Shown here piece after piece: positions 1 to 8,643 of a stretch of 64,000 nt of DNA. The notes under the pieces were generated by a model that saw only the letters and a list, made by a program, of their open reading frames with translations, ran no database searches and was not told where the DNA came from. This DNA comes from Nocardiopsis terrae. GTDB lineage: Bacteria; Actinomycetota; Actinomycetes; Streptosporangiales; Streptosporangiaceae. Numbering within the stretch: position 1 is the first letter of the stretch; every line of letters starts with the position of its first letter. The translations under genes and the position numbers were made by a program. The stretch spans positions 28,302-92,301 of the forward strand of contig NZ_BMXJ01000011.1 in the NCBI RefSeq assembly GCF_014651695.1, read 5' to 3'.

Positions 1-398
1 TCGCTCCCACGGTTCCAGGTGGTTGTCGTGCTCTGGTTGAGTGGAGGTGGAAACGGTGGCCCCCGCTACCGCGTGGGGTGCGGCGCACACGTGGCGTCAC
101 GGCACCCCCTCGTCTCGAGAACACGGTTCGGATCACCGCGCAGACAGAACCCGATCGGCCCGCTCTCCGTCTCATCGGACAGGGCCCGGAAGGGCTGCCG
201 CGTGACCGACCGCTCCCCGCCCCGACCGGGGTGGGGGCACATGTCGGCCGAACCGCACCGGGGCCGGTCTGCGATAACCGTGAAAAGATGGTCCGGGGGC
301 ACGGCTCGTGCGTCGTCATGGGCGATTCGGCGTAAATACGCACCGTCTGTTACCGATCGCACCGCTTATAAGCGTTCGTGGTCACTTAGTCTGATGGG
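1..398. other. Upstream region of the class A PBP, no gene supported
   Basis: No convincing coding sequence is seen in the first 398 bases. The open frames here disagree with one another and lack a ribosome binding site. The last 60 bases before the PBP gene are less GC-rich and contain a TTATAA palindrome near 366-371, so this is probably its promoter region, but no well-spaced -35/-10 pair could be fixed. A neighbouring gene may start to the left of the window. Confidence 0.4.
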
Positions 399-2807
399 GT
401 GGGTCAGGGGACATTGCTTCAAAGAATCAGCCAACTGGTGGTCGTCGGCGTGGTAGCCGGCCTCCTCGTCGCCGCGATGGCCCTCCCGGCCGTGGGCGGC
501 ATGGGGATCACAGCCCGCAACGTCGCCAGCGGCTTCCTGGACATGCCCAGCCAACTCGAGACACCGCCGCCCCCGCAGCGGTCCACCATCTACGACAGCG
601 AAGGCGGCGTGATCGCCGAGATCTTCGACCAGAACCGTGAGCTCGTCGACATCGAAGACGTCTCCCCGGTGATGATCGACGCGATCATGGCGATCGAGGA
701 CGCCAGCTTCTACGAGCACGGCGGCCTGGACGTGTCCGGCACGCTGCGCGCCGCCGTCCGGACCCTGGGCGGCAACACAGAGGGCGCCTCCTCGATCACC
801 CAGCAGTACGTCAAGAACGTGCAGATCGAGGCCGCCACCTCCCAGGAGGAACTGGACGAGGCCCGCGAGGAGACGATCGCCCGCAAGATCCGGGAACTGC
901 GCTACGCGGTCGCCCTGGAACAGCGGATGACCAAGGACGAGATCCTCGAGGGCTACCTCAACATCGCCTACTTCAGTGACGGCGCCTACGGCGTCGAGTC
1001 CGCCGCACAGCACTTCTTCCAGGTGCCCGCGAGCGAACTGGAGCTGCACCAGGCCGCGACGATCGCCGGCCTCGTGCGCTACCCGTACCTGTACAACCCC
1101 CGGTTCTTCCCCGAGCAGACCATCGAACGGCGCAACGTCGTCCTGGACCGCATGGTCAGCACCGGTGCCATCACCGAGGAGGAGGCCGAGGAGGCCAAGA
1201 CCGAGGACATGGACCTGGACCTGGACACCCCGCCCAACGGGTGCGTCCCCAGCGACCAGCCCTTCTTCTGCGACTACGTGGTGCAGGAGATCGAGCAGGA
1301 CGAACGGTTCGGCCCCAACGAGACCGAGCGGGCGCGCTGGCTGCGCACCGCGGGCCTGGAGATCCACACCACCCTGGACCCGCAGACGCAGGACGCCGGG
1401 CAGGACGCCGTGGACAAGTGGGTCCCCCGCGACAACGAGTCGCGCAAGGTCGCCGCGCAGGTGGTCATCGAGCCCGGCACCGGCCACATCCTCGGCATGA
1501 TGCAGAGCCGCAACTACGGGCCCGACGAGAGCAAGCTCGGCGAGACCTCGATCAACTTCACCACCGACGCGGACCGCGGCGGCAGCTCAGGTTTCCAGGC
1601 CGGTTCGACCTTCAAGGCGTTCACCCTCGCCGCCGCGCTGGAGCAGGGTCTCCCCTTCAGCACCTCGTTCAACTCACCGGCTTCCACCACGGTGAGCGGG
1701 CAGGTGTCCTGCAACGGCGGTCGGCTGCAGACCTGGTCGCCGAGCAACGCCGGTGACAGCAACGCGGGCAACCTCAACATGGTGTCCGGGACCAAGGCCT
1801 CCTCCAACACCTACTTCGCCCAGCTCCAGGCACGCGCCGGACTGTGCAACACGATGGAGATGGCGGAGAAGCTCGGGCTGAAGCGGGCCGACGGCACCCT
1901 GTTCACGGAGAACCCGAACTCCCTCGCCAACAGCAGCTTCACCCTCGGCAGCGAGGAGGTCTCCCCGATCCGGGTGGCCAACGCCTACGCGACCTTCTCC
2001 GCCGGCGGCACGTACTGCGAGCCCCAGGCCATCACCAGGATCGAGGACCGCCAGGCGGACACCACGATCGAGCTGGAACCGCAGTGCGAACGCGTGATCG
2101 ACGAGGACGTCGCCGACGGCACCAGCTACCTGCTGTCGCAGACCTTCCACGGCGGTACCGCCTCCAACCTGGGCATCGGCCGTCCGGCGGCCGGCAAGAC
2201 CGGCACCACCGACGGTTCCGCGGCGGCCTGGTTCGCCGGGTTCACCCCGCAGATGGCCAGCAGCGTGTTCGTGGGCGACCCGCGCGGCCCGCAGCAGTAC
2301 CCGCTGCGCAACGTCACCATCGGCGACCGCCCCTACTCGGTCGTGTACGGGGCGACGATCCCGGGACCGATCTGGCAGGAGACCATGCGCGGCGCCCACG
2401 AGGGCCTGGAGGTCGAACAGCTGGCGTCCCCGCCCGGCAAGTTCGGCTCCACCTCCGAGTCCGCCCCCCGGTCCGGTGACGACGGGGACGAGGAGGCCAG
2501 CCCGGCCAGCCACGACGGCGGTGTTCCGAACGTGGTCGGCATGACCGAGGCGGCCGCCGTGTCGGCCCTGGAGGACGCCGGCTACTCGGTGAACGTCTCG
2601 GGCACGACCGTCCGGTCCTCAGAGCCCGAGGGCTCGGTGGCCGCGGTCAACCCCGACCCGGGCAGCCAGCTCCCCGAGGGCGCCACGGTCAACGTGTTCC
2701 TGAGCAGCGGCGGTGGCCAGGCCAGCACCGAGGACGCTCCGGGCAACGACGGCTGGTACCCGGTGACTCCCGCCGCGGGAGCGCCCGGCCGCGACGGCAG
2801 GGACTGA
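399..2807 (+). CDS. ponA: Class A penicillin-binding protein with one PASTA domain (PonA-like)
   Basis: Bifunctional peptidoglycan synthase, 802 residues, anchored by one N-terminal membrane segment (about residues 9-30). The GT51 glycosyltransferase domain follows, with EDASFYEHGG holding the catalytic Glu100. The transpeptidase domain has the active-site STFK (Ser403), SSNTYF as the second motif and KTGTT (Lys600). A single PASTA repeat (about 705-770, starting VPNVVGM) and a Gly/Pro-rich tail end the protein. This order matches actinobacterial PonA-type proteins. The GTG at 399 is chosen because it precedes the membrane anchor in frame; the nearby ATG at 394 is out of frame. The gene stands alone and is followed by a strong hairpin. 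PASTA domains bind muropeptides or beta-lactams, so the protein may share a signal with PknB, whose gene lies 50 kb away. Confidence 0.93.
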   Translation: MGQGTLLQRISQLVVVGVVAGLLVAAMALPAVGGMGITARNVASGFLDMPSQLETPPPPQRSTIYDSEGGVIAEIFDQNRELVDIEDVSPVMIDAIMAIEDASFYEHGGLDVSGTLRAAVRTLGGNTEGASSITQQYVKNVQIEAATSQEELDEAREETIARKIRELRYAVALEQRMTKDEILEGYLNIAYFSDGAYGVESAAQHFFQVPASELELHQAATIAGLVRYPYLYNPRFFPEQTIERRNVVLDRMVSTGAITEEEAEEAKTEDMDLDLDTPPNGCVPSDQPFFCDYVVQEIEQDERFGPNETERARWLRTAGLEIHTTLDPQTQDAGQDAVDKWVPRDNESRKVAAQVVIEPGTGHILGMMQSRNYGPDESKLGETSINFTTDADRGGSSGFQAGSTFKAFTLAAALEQGLPFSTSFNSPASTTVSGQVSCNGGRLQTWSPSNAGDSNAGNLNMVSGTKASSNTYFAQLQARAGLCNTMEMAEKLGLKRADGTLFTENPNSLANSSFTLGSEEVSPIRVANAYATFSAGGTYCEPQAITRIEDRQADTTIELEPQCERVIDEDVADGTSYLLSQTFHGGTASNLGIGRPAAGKTGTTDGSAAAWFAGFTPQMASSVFVGDPRGPQQYPLRNVTIGDRPYSVVYGATIPGPIWQETMRGAHEGLEVEQLASPPGKFGSTSESAPRSGDDGDEEASPASHDGGVPNVVGMTEAAAVSALEDAGYSVNVSGTTVRSSEPEGSVAAVNPDPGSQLPEGATVNVFLSSGGGQASTEDAPGNDGWYPVTPAAGAPGRDGRD

Positions 2808-2841
2808 CACCCGCGGGGCTCCGGGACTGACGGAGCAGGCG

Positions 2842-2878
2842 AAGGGGGCGGTGGTGACCTGGTCACCGCCGCCCCCTT
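2842..2878. terminator. Bidirectional terminator hairpin
   Basis: GGGGGCGGTGGTGACC pairs with GGTCACCGCCGCCCCC with one G-T wobble and almost no loop. It lies between the convergent PBP and YqeY genes and can serve both. Confidence 0.8.
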
Positions 2879-2978
2879 ACGTGTCGCCTGCCGCCGTGGT
2901 CCTGGCCGCGGCGCTGGACCGGGCGCACGAGAACCGCAGTAAGGGCAGGATCATCCGGGGAGGAGCCCGGCCGGATCG

Positions 2979-3431
2979 TTACGCCAGCTGGCCCTTGACC
3001 TCGGCGGCCACGCGGGCGCCGTCGGCCCGGCCCGCGATCCGGGAGTTGACGACCTTCATGACCTTGCCCATCTCCTTCATCCCGGAGGCGCCGGTCTCGG
3101 CGATCGCGGCGGCGACCAGCTCGGAGAGCTCCTCGTCGGTGAGGGGCTTGGGCAGGTAGTCCGAAAGGACCTCGCTCTCGGCCCGCTCGTTGGCGGCGGC
3201 CTCGGGGCGGTCGCCCTTGTCGAAGGCCTCCGCGGCCTCGCGGCGCTTCTTGGCCTCGCGGATCAGGAGCTTGGTGACCTCGTCGTCGGTGAGGGACCGC
3301 TGTGAAGTGCCCGCGGACTCCTCGGTGGTGATGGTGGTGAGCACCATGCGCAGGGTGGCGGTGCGGACCTTGTCCTTCGCCTTCATGGCGGCGGTCAGGT
3401 CGGACTTGAGGCGGTCTTTGAGTTCGGACAT
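2979..3431 (-). CDS. GatB/YqeY domain protein
   Basis: A 150-residue stand-alone YqeY protein. The N-terminal helix-rich part begins MSELKDRLKSDLTAAMKAKD, and the C-terminal part carries the family signature around SGMKEMGKVMKVV. The fold is the tRNA-binding tail of the GatB subunit of Asp/Glu-tRNA amidotransferase, but free YqeY proteins have no proven enzymatic role. Length equals the family norm. It is divergent from the metallophosphoesterase gene, with about 98 bases between the starts. It is convergent with the PBP gene. Confidence 0.9.
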   Translation of the reverse strand: MSELKDRLKSDLTAAMKAKDKVRTATLRMVLTTITTEESAGTSQRSLTDDEVTKLLIREAKKRREAAEAFDKGDRPEAAANERAESEVLSDYLPKPLTDEELSELVAAAIAETGASGMKEMGKVMKVVNSRIAGRADGARVAAEVKGQLA

Positions 3432-3529
3432 GGCCTGATCCTACGGCCGCCCCGGAGGAGCCCACCAACGGTTTGCGCACGGGAGGCCGGAGGATCTGAG
3501 ACGATCGGTCGACGACGAAGGAGGACCGG

Positions 3530-4450
3530 ATGGGCGCCGACAACAGACCGCTCCTGCGCCGGATCGGGCGCGCCGCCGCGATCACCGGCGCGGTCGGTGT
3601 GGCCGGACTGGGGTACGCCTCGGTGATCGAACGCAACTGGTTCCGGCTGCGCCGGTACGAACTCCCGCTGCTGCCCCCCGGCAGCCCGCGCCTGCGGATC
3701 CTGCACCTGGCCGACGCGCACCTGACGCCCGGGCGGAAGATGCTCATCGACTGGATCCGGGGCCTGGAGGCGTACGAGCCGGACCTGGTGGTCAACACCG
3801 GTGACTCGCTGGCCCACCCGGAGGCGGTGGGCCCCTTCATCGACGCCCTGGGGCCGCTCCTGGACCGCCCGGGCGCCTTCGTGTACGGGTCCAACGACCT
3901 GTTCTCACCGCAGCCGAAGAACCCGGCGCGCTACCTGTGGCGAACCAGCAAGACCGACTACAACAAGCGCCGGGTGCCGGACCTGCCCTGGCGTGACCTG
4001 GGCGCGGCCATGACGGCCTCGGGCTGGCTGGACCTGAACAACCACAAGGGTTCGCTGAAGGCCAACGGCCTGGACGTGGCCCTGGCCGGTGTGCACGACT
4101 CGCACATCAAGCTGGACCGCTACGAGGACGTGGCGGGCCCGGCCGACCCCGCGGCCGACGTCCGGCTGGGTGTGCTGCACTCCCCGGAGCCCGCCAACCT
4201 GGACCGCTTCGAGGCCGACGGCTACCAGCTCCTCCTCGCCGGGCACACGCACGGCGGCCAACTGTGCCTGCCGTTCTACGGGACGCTGGTCACCAACTGC
4301 GGGATCGACCGCAGGCGGGCCTGGGGGCTGAACGGGTACGGCGACGCATGGCTGCACGTGTCCGGCGGCCTGGGCACGTCCCCGTACGCCCCGGTGCGGT
4401 TCTGCTGCCGCCCCGAGGCCTCCCTCCTGGACCTGGTCGCCCGTCCCTGA
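3530..4450 (+). CDS. Membrane-anchored metallophosphoesterase
   Basis: A 306-residue calcineurin-like phosphoesterase. An N-terminal hydrophobic segment (about 17-32) suggests membrane anchoring. The dimetal-site motifs appear in order: DAH (Asp62, His64), NTGD (89-92), GSND (about 120-123) and AGHTHGGQL (about 240). This set and spacing match the YkuE/YaeI-type family, some of which act on phospholipid-linked pyrophosphates; the substrate here is unknown. A good ribosome binding site (GGAGGA) precedes the ATG. YqeY beside metallophosphoesterase beside a PBP is a recurring actinobacterial arrangement. Confidence 0.9.
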   Translation: MGADNRPLLRRIGRAAAITGAVGVAGLGYASVIERNWFRLRRYELPLLPPGSPRLRILHLADAHLTPGRKMLIDWIRGLEAYEPDLVVNTGDSLAHPEAVGPFIDALGPLLDRPGAFVYGSNDLFSPQPKNPARYLWRTSKTDYNKRRVPDLPWRDLGAAMTASGWLDLNNHKGSLKANGLDVALAGVHDSHIKLDRYEDVAGPADPAADVRLGVLHSPEPANLDRFEADGYQLLLAGHTHGGQLCLPFYGTLVTNCGIDRRRAWGLNGYGDAWLHVSGGLGTSPYAPVRFCCRPEASLLDLVARP

Positions 4451-4525
4451 CCGGCCCGGTTCGGTTCGGGTGGAACTGACGTGCACAAGCACTCCCCGAG
4501 TCCGCTAGACTTGGGGACGTTGCTT

Positions 4526-4602
4526 CGGGGTGTAGCGCAGCTTGGCAGCGCGCTTCGTTCGGGACGAAGAGGTCGTGGGTTCAAATCCCGCCACCCCGAC
4601 CA
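4526..4602 (+). tRNA. tRNA-Pro(CGG)
   Basis: A 77-base cloverleaf. The acceptor stem CGGGGTG pairs with CACCCCG, the anticodon loop is TTCGGGA (anticodon CGG), the T arm contains GGTTCAAATCC, and an encoded CCA ends at 4602. A rho-independent hairpin follows at once. Confidence 0.95.
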
Positions 4603-4604
4603 GT

Positions 4605-4636
4605 ACGAAGGCCGGTCCTACGGGACCGGCCTTCGT
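4605..4636 (+). terminator. Terminator of tRNA-Pro
   Basis: ACGAAGGCCGGTCC and GGACCGGCCTTCGT form a perfect 14-bp stem with a 4-base loop, starting three bases after the tRNA CCA end. Confidence 0.85.
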
Positions 4637-4808
4637 CGTGTTGGGGGCCGGCGCGGTGGTCCGGCCTGGATCTCCGTGCTCGCCGGACCGCTAACGGAGC
4701 CCGGAGTGCAGCGGGAACCAGCGCTCCGCTCACCGGGGCGGGGCAAGGTGGGAAACCACGGGCCCCGCGAACCGTGCCGGGGACGTTCACAGCGGGTCGA
4801 ACCTCCGG

Positions 4809-5396
4809 CTAGACCAGGCCCTCAACCTCTTCGTTCAGGAGCGCGCCGCGACGAAGGAACTCCGCCGCCGAGGCGAGCCCGAGACCGAGGAGCATGACGC
4901 CGACCGGCCACTCGACCAGCGGTTCCACGGCAGCACCCCCGACGGCGGACAGGTCGGCCCCGCCCACGACCGCGTGGGTACCGGCGGCCCGCAGCCCTCC
5001 CACGACCACGCCGCCGACCAGGACGACGGCGGCGCACGCACCGATCCTGCGCGCGTTCACGGCGGCGAAGGGGTCACCCGTGCGCAGTGAGCGCACGACG
5101 CGCAGCAGCAGCGTTCCCACGAGCACGATCAGCACGGCCACGAGGAGCGAGGGGCCCATCGTCCACGCCCGTTCGGCTGTGGTCGGGTCGGCCACCGTCA
5201 GATCGGCCGTGGCGGTGCCGGTGATCGCGAACCCTTCCCCGGAGGACGCGGACAGCGCGGCGGCAGGCACCTCGACGGGCACGACGAGGTGGTCCGCGAC
5301 CAGTGTTCCCACAGCGGAGAACAGGGCCAGGAACACCCCCAGCGCCACCGCCAGGAGGGCCGTCCACTCGAACGCGCGTTGACGTATGACGCTCAC
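4809..5396 (-). CDS. DUF2975-like membrane protein
   Basis: About 195 residues with four hydrophobic segments (near the N-terminus, around 85-105, 120-145 and 165-185 of this frame). Family-type motifs are RTGDPFAAVNARR after the second segment and an end reading FLRRGALLNEEVEGLV. DUF2975 proteins are uncharacterised membrane proteins, usually encoded next to a small XRE repressor; none is found here. The GTG at 5396 is preferred over the one at 5414 because GGGAGAAG lies just before it. The gene is divergent from the CPBP protease gene, and two identical-pattern dyads lie between them. Confidence 0.7.
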   Translation of the reverse strand: MSVIRQRAFEWTALLAVALGVFLALFSAVGTLVADHLVVPVEVPAAALSASSGEGFAITGTATADLTVADPTTAERAWTMGPSLLVAVLIVLVGTLLLRVVRSLRTGDPFAAVNARRIGACAAVVLVGGVVVGGLRAAGTHAVVGGADLSAVGGAAVEPLVEWPVGVMLLGLGLASAAEFLRRGALLNEEVEGLV

Positions 5397-5424
5397 ATCT
5401 TCTCCCGTGCTCACACTCAGTACA

Positions 5425-5469
5425 TATCGACAATCGATAAGCTTCGCTCTAGTGTATCGATTATCGATA
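5425..5469. promoter_or_regulatory. Tandem dyad operators TATCGA-N3-TCGATA
   Basis: Two perfect dyads, TATCGA-CAA-TCGATA (5425-5439) and TATCGA-TTA-TCGATA (5455-5469). Their centres are exactly 30 bp apart, so they lie on the same face of the helix. They occupy the short gap between the divergent starts at 5396 and 5508 and probably bind a dimeric repressor of both genes. No regulator gene is adjacent. Confidence 0.75.
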
Positions 5470-5507
5470 AGAGCGCTACCCCCCGAACGCGAGCTACGGA
5501 GACTGCT

Positions 5508-6221
5508 GTGCCCGAAACCGCCCCCGTCCCCACTGCTGCCCCCGCCCCCGTCCGCTCGTCGGCGGTCTTCCTCACCGGAGCCTTCGTCTGCTTCGTCGTC
5601 CCGCCACTGACCCTCGGTCTACTGGTCCGGGACTCGCCTCCGCCCCTGGCCCTGGTCGCGGTGGCCCTCGCCGAACTCGTCTCGGCGGTGGTCCTGGTGT
5701 TCTGGTGGTTGCGGCGGAGGTCCCTGGCACCGTCCGCCGTCGGCCTGACCTCGCGCCACTGGGTCCGGGACGCACTGCTGGGAGCGGCGATCGTGCCCCC
5801 GCGCGTGTTGCTGGAGGTCGGTGTGCTGATCCCGATGGACGGGGGCGCCGAGAACCCGGGGGTCCAGGAGGTCCTCACCAACGCCTCGGCCGGCGTGGCG
5901 GCCCTCGCCGCCACACTGGTACTCGGCGTGGTGGGCGGCGGACTGGCCGAGGAGCTCTACTTCCGCGGCTTCCTCCTGGGCGCTCTGCCCACGGCCTTCG
6001 TCCACCGCAGGGCCGCCCTGTACGGGGCGGCTGCGGTATCCGTCCTGCTCTTCTCGGTGCTGCACCTGCCGGCCTCGGGCCCCGACATCGCCGCCATCGT
6101 CCTGGCCAGCGTGGTCTACACCGGCCTCTTCCTGCTGACCCGCCGTCTCACGGCGACCGTGGTCGCCCACTCCCTGTGGAACGTGTCGGCCGTGGTCGCC
6201 GTGCTGGCCGTCTACGGGTAG
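5508..6221 (+). CDS. CPBP family intramembrane metalloprotease (CAAX-like)
   Basis: About 237 residues with a Pro-rich N-terminus and seven or so hydrophobic segments. All three conserved CPBP/Abi motifs are present: EELYFR (Glu148, Glu149, Arg153), FSVLHL and HSLWN near the C-terminus. These supply the metal-binding Glu and His residues of glutamic-type CAAX prenyl endopeptidases. In bacteria the family is linked to bacteriocin self-immunity and regulated intramembrane proteolysis; the role here is unknown. The GTG start at 5508 has a CGGAG-type ribosome binding site, whereas longer frames run back into the divergent gene. It shares operators with the DUF2975-like gene. Confidence 0.85.
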   Translation: MPETAPVPTAAPAPVRSSAVFLTGAFVCFVVPPLTLGLLVRDSPPPLALVAVALAELVSAVVLVFWWLRRRSLAPSAVGLTSRHWVRDALLGAAIVPPRVLLEVGVLIPMDGGAENPGVQEVLTNASAGVAALAATLVLGVVGGGLAEELYFRGFLLGALPTAFVHRRAALYGAAAVSVLLFSVLHLPASGPDIAAIVLASVVYTGLFLLTRRLTATVVAHSLWNVSAVVAVLAVYG

Positions 6222-6273
6222 GCGTCCGGACCGGGGGCGAGCGCTGACCCGCCCGGGCGGACAGCCCCACACG

Positions 6274-6984
6274 TCACTCCAGTTCGGCCGCCGCGCGTTC
6301 GGCGATGGCGATGAGGGCCTCCTCGTCACCGGTGAAGTCGGCCCTCCCGGAACGATCCTCCCGGCCCTCGTCCGCCATGACCTCGACCAACAGGTCCCCG
6401 ACCCGCACCAGCACCTCGGCCCTGCTGTACATGTCGTCCTCGGAGCCCTGGCGGTAGTGCGACACCACCGCCTCGTCGCCGAGGTCGAGCTCGCCCGCGT
6501 CCTGGACCTCCACGGACCAGTACTCGTCGGCGTCACCGTCGAGCAGCTCCCGCGCCCGAGCCTCGTAGTAGTCCTCGGCCTCCGACTCGCCCCGGAGGAT
6601 CTCGCCCCTGTGGTCCGTGGGGTGCCGGTAGCCGAGGAAGAGGTCCCCGGGAGTCCCGTCCGAGTACTCCACGTTCCACGAGCAGGAGGACCTGCTCTCC
6701 GAGAACGACGCCGACGGCAGGAAGGCGGAGACGGCATCGAGCTGGGACCCGATGCTGACCCCGCACGGGTCGGTGGGCAGGCCCTCGAACTCCGGCCCCT
6801 GCGCGGCCGCACCCGAACCCGTTGCGGCGACCACCGCCACGACGGCCCCGGCCACCACCGTGTAGACCCCGAGCGTGGCCGCCACGGTGATCGCTACGGT
6901 CCGCCCGGTACCACCGCGGCGCGGGGGCGGCGCGGGAGGAGCGACGGGGGGCTGGGGGAACTGCTGTGCTGGACCGTTGTACAC
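6274..6984 (-). CDS. Single-pass membrane protein with extracytoplasmic domain, DUF3558-like
   Basis: About 236 residues. A Pro-rich cytoplasmic head (MYNGPAQQFPQPPVAPPAPPP) is followed by one membrane segment (about 30-57) and an outside domain containing PTDPC and a central Cys-x-W motif (SSCSWNV). The pattern DPC...CxW recalls DUF3558-type exported proteins, but the match is loose. The next gene upstream encodes a protein of the same architecture and the same PTDPC/NGCNW pattern, so the two are likely a duplicated pair. The GTG start at 6984 has AGGAGA in place. The function is unknown. Confidence 0.7.
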   Translation of the reverse strand: MYNGPAQQFPQPPVAPPAPPPRRGGTGRTVAITVAATLGVYTVVAGAVVAVVAATGSGAAAQGPEFEGLPTDPCGVSIGSQLDAVSAFLPSASFSESRSSCSWNVEYSDGTPGDLFLGYRHPTDHRGEILRGESEAEDYYEARARELLDGDADEYWSVEVQDAGELDLGDEAVVSHYRQGSEDDMYSRAEVLVRVGDLLVEVMADEGREDRSGRADFTGDEEALIAIAERAAAELE

Positions 6985-7031
6985 GGCGGTCTCCTGTTCT
7001 GGACGTCGTCGACGCGCTGCTCGGGGCGGGG

Positions 7032-7892
7032 TCACTCGAAGAAGGAGTCGGCGACCATCTCGGTGATCAGGTCCTCCGCCTCGTCCGCGTCCACGGTGGT
7101 TTCCGAGTACAGGGTGAAGGACAGCTGGCTCACGACGTCCCCCTCGCGTACGACGAGGGTCGCCCGCTGGTTGCCTGCGCCGGAGGAGAGCCCGTAGCTG
7201 ACCTCGGTCAGTACGAGCACGCTCTCGTCCCCGTACCGGAGGGCCCTCTCCTCCGTGTCGAGGACACTCGACCCGTCCGAGAGGTAACTGGGGTCGGTGG
7301 CCTCGTCGACGATCATCTCGTAGAACTCGTCCGTGTCCCGGGGGACGTCCTCGCTCCCGCGATCCTCGGCCCTCTCCGCGTCGCTCTCCGACATCGGCAC
7401 GGAACGCCTGAAGTACAGGTCGACGTCGGGCTCGTCGGCGATGGTGACCGTCCAGTTGCACCCGTTGGAGTAGACGGTCGTGTGCCAGGAGCCGACCTCG
7501 CCGTCCATCCGGCTGAGGGCCTGCTCATCGACGACCGCGCACGGGTCGTCGGTCGGCAGTCCCCGGGCGGGGTCCAGCCCGGAGGAGGAGCCGTAGGTGG
7601 AGACGACGGTCCAGGTGAGGACCCCGGCGACGGCCAGAGTCACGGCGGCGGTGACCGCGACGGTCAGGGCCTTCCGAGGGCCCCGCGCGGACGGCTGGGG
7701 CTGGCCCGGGAAACCCGGGGGGCCGGGAGGAGGCGGGGGCGGGCCGGGCTGTCCCGGTTGGCCGGGCTGGCCGGGGAAACCTGGCTGTCCGGGGAAGCCG
7801 GGGTGGCCCGGAGGACCCGCGGGGGGCGGGGGCTGCCCCGGTGGGCCGGAGCGGGGGTGTCCGGGAGGGGGAGGCGGGAAGGGCTGGCCCAT
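7032..7892 (-). CDS. Membrane protein with collagen-like Gly-X-Pro tail
   Basis: A 286-residue protein. Residues 1-75 are almost only Pro and Gly, with GFPGQP/GQPGQP repeats of collagen-like Gly-X-Y periodicity. A membrane segment follows (about 78-98), then an extracellular domain of about 185 residues with a PTDDPC motif and SNGCNWTV, matching its downstream paralogue. Predicted topology puts the Gly/Pro tail inside the cell, unlike surface collagen-like proteins. The two genes are 47 bases apart and probably cotranscribed. No enzymatic motif is seen. Confidence 0.72.
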   Translation of the reverse strand: MGQPFPPPPPGHPRSGPPGQPPPPAGPPGHPGFPGQPGFPGQPGQPGQPGPPPPPPGPPGFPGQPQPSARGPRKALTVAVTAAVTLAVAGVLTWTVVSTYGSSSGLDPARGLPTDDPCAVVDEQALSRMDGEVGSWHTTVYSNGCNWTVTIADEPDVDLYFRRSVPMSESDAERAEDRGSEDVPRDTDEFYEMIVDEATDPSYLSDGSSVLDTEERALRYGDESVLVLTEVSYGLSSGAGNQRATLVVREGDVVSQLSFTLYSETTVDADEAEDLITEMVADSFFE

Positions 7893-8118
7893 GCGAAGAG
7901 GTCCGTCCGGGGATAGTCGAAACCTGACTCAACGCATGTTCCCACGGCTTGTCCGGCGAAAACGGTCCGTACCCCCGTTGGGGTGCCGATCCGGCCGACT
8001 CCGGCCAACTGGTGTGGTCGGGGGCGGGGGTGACTGCGGGACCGGCCTCCGCCGCGGAACGCCCCGGGGGGAGGTGCGTCCCGGCCCGGCTCGCGGGCCG
8101 GGCCGGGGGCCGCTCCTG

Positions 8119-8643
8119 TTACAGGGCGCCGATGTTCACGTCGACGCAGACGTAGAAGGCGTTCGGGGTGTCCGCGACGTTCCAGCGGGCCAGGACGGTC
8201 TGCTCACCGCTGTAACCGGAGAGGTCGACGTCGTGCGAGAAGTTGAACGGCGGCTGCACACCGCCCCCGTCGACGCTGTCCACGAGCTGGCCGTCGATGA
8301 AGTACTCCCACTCGGCGGTCGCGTGGGCGGCGGTGAGATTCCAGTCGAAGGTGGCGGTGGTGCCGACGGGTGTGGCGTCCCATCCGTAGTTGTCGTCGTC
8401 CAGTTCGGAGAAGATCTGGTTGCCGCCGGAGCAGCTCATCAGACCCTTGGGGCCCTCGACGCTCTGCGGCTCCCACTGGATGGGGCCGCAGGAGACGGTG
8501 CCCGCGGCGCACTGGGCCTGGCGGCTGGGCGGGTTGGAGATGTAGCCGTGGGCGCTGGCGGTGCCCGCGGGCATCAGCGTGAAGGCCAGGGCCGTCGCGG
8601 CGGCGACGGCCGCGGTGGAGCGGATCCTGCTGCTCATGGTCAT
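8119..8643 (-). CDS. Secreted AA10 lytic polysaccharide monooxygenase
   Basis: A 174-residue copper enzyme that oxidatively cleaves chitin or cellulose. A Sec signal peptide ends ASA|HGYIS, so mature His1 (His32 of the precursor) begins the copper histidine brace. The second brace His is His107 in LTAAHAT, and the axial Phe lies in NAFYVCVDV near the C-terminus. Cys pairs are placed as in single-domain CBP21-type enzymes; there is no carbohydrate-binding module. The start is either of two ATGs two codons apart. The gene stands alone with about 580 bases of non-coding DNA upstream. Confidence 0.93.
   Translation of the reverse strand: MTMSSRIRSTAAVAAATALAFTLMPAGTASAHGYISNPPSRQAQCAAGTVSCGPIQWEPQSVEGPKGLMSCSGGNQIFSELDDDNYGWDATPVGTTATFDWNLTAAHATAEWEYFIDGQLVDSVDGGGVQPPFNFSHDVDLSGYSGEQTVLARWNVADTPNAFYVCVDVNIGAL

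Noticed and set aside
19..456. Overlapping open frames on both strands upstream of the PBP gene
   Set aside because: Arg/Gly/Pro-rich shadow composition, no ribosome binding sites, no recognisable family.
50..2807. Frameshift in the class A PBP
   Set aside because: The frame is continuous with all GT51 and transpeptidase motifs in order.
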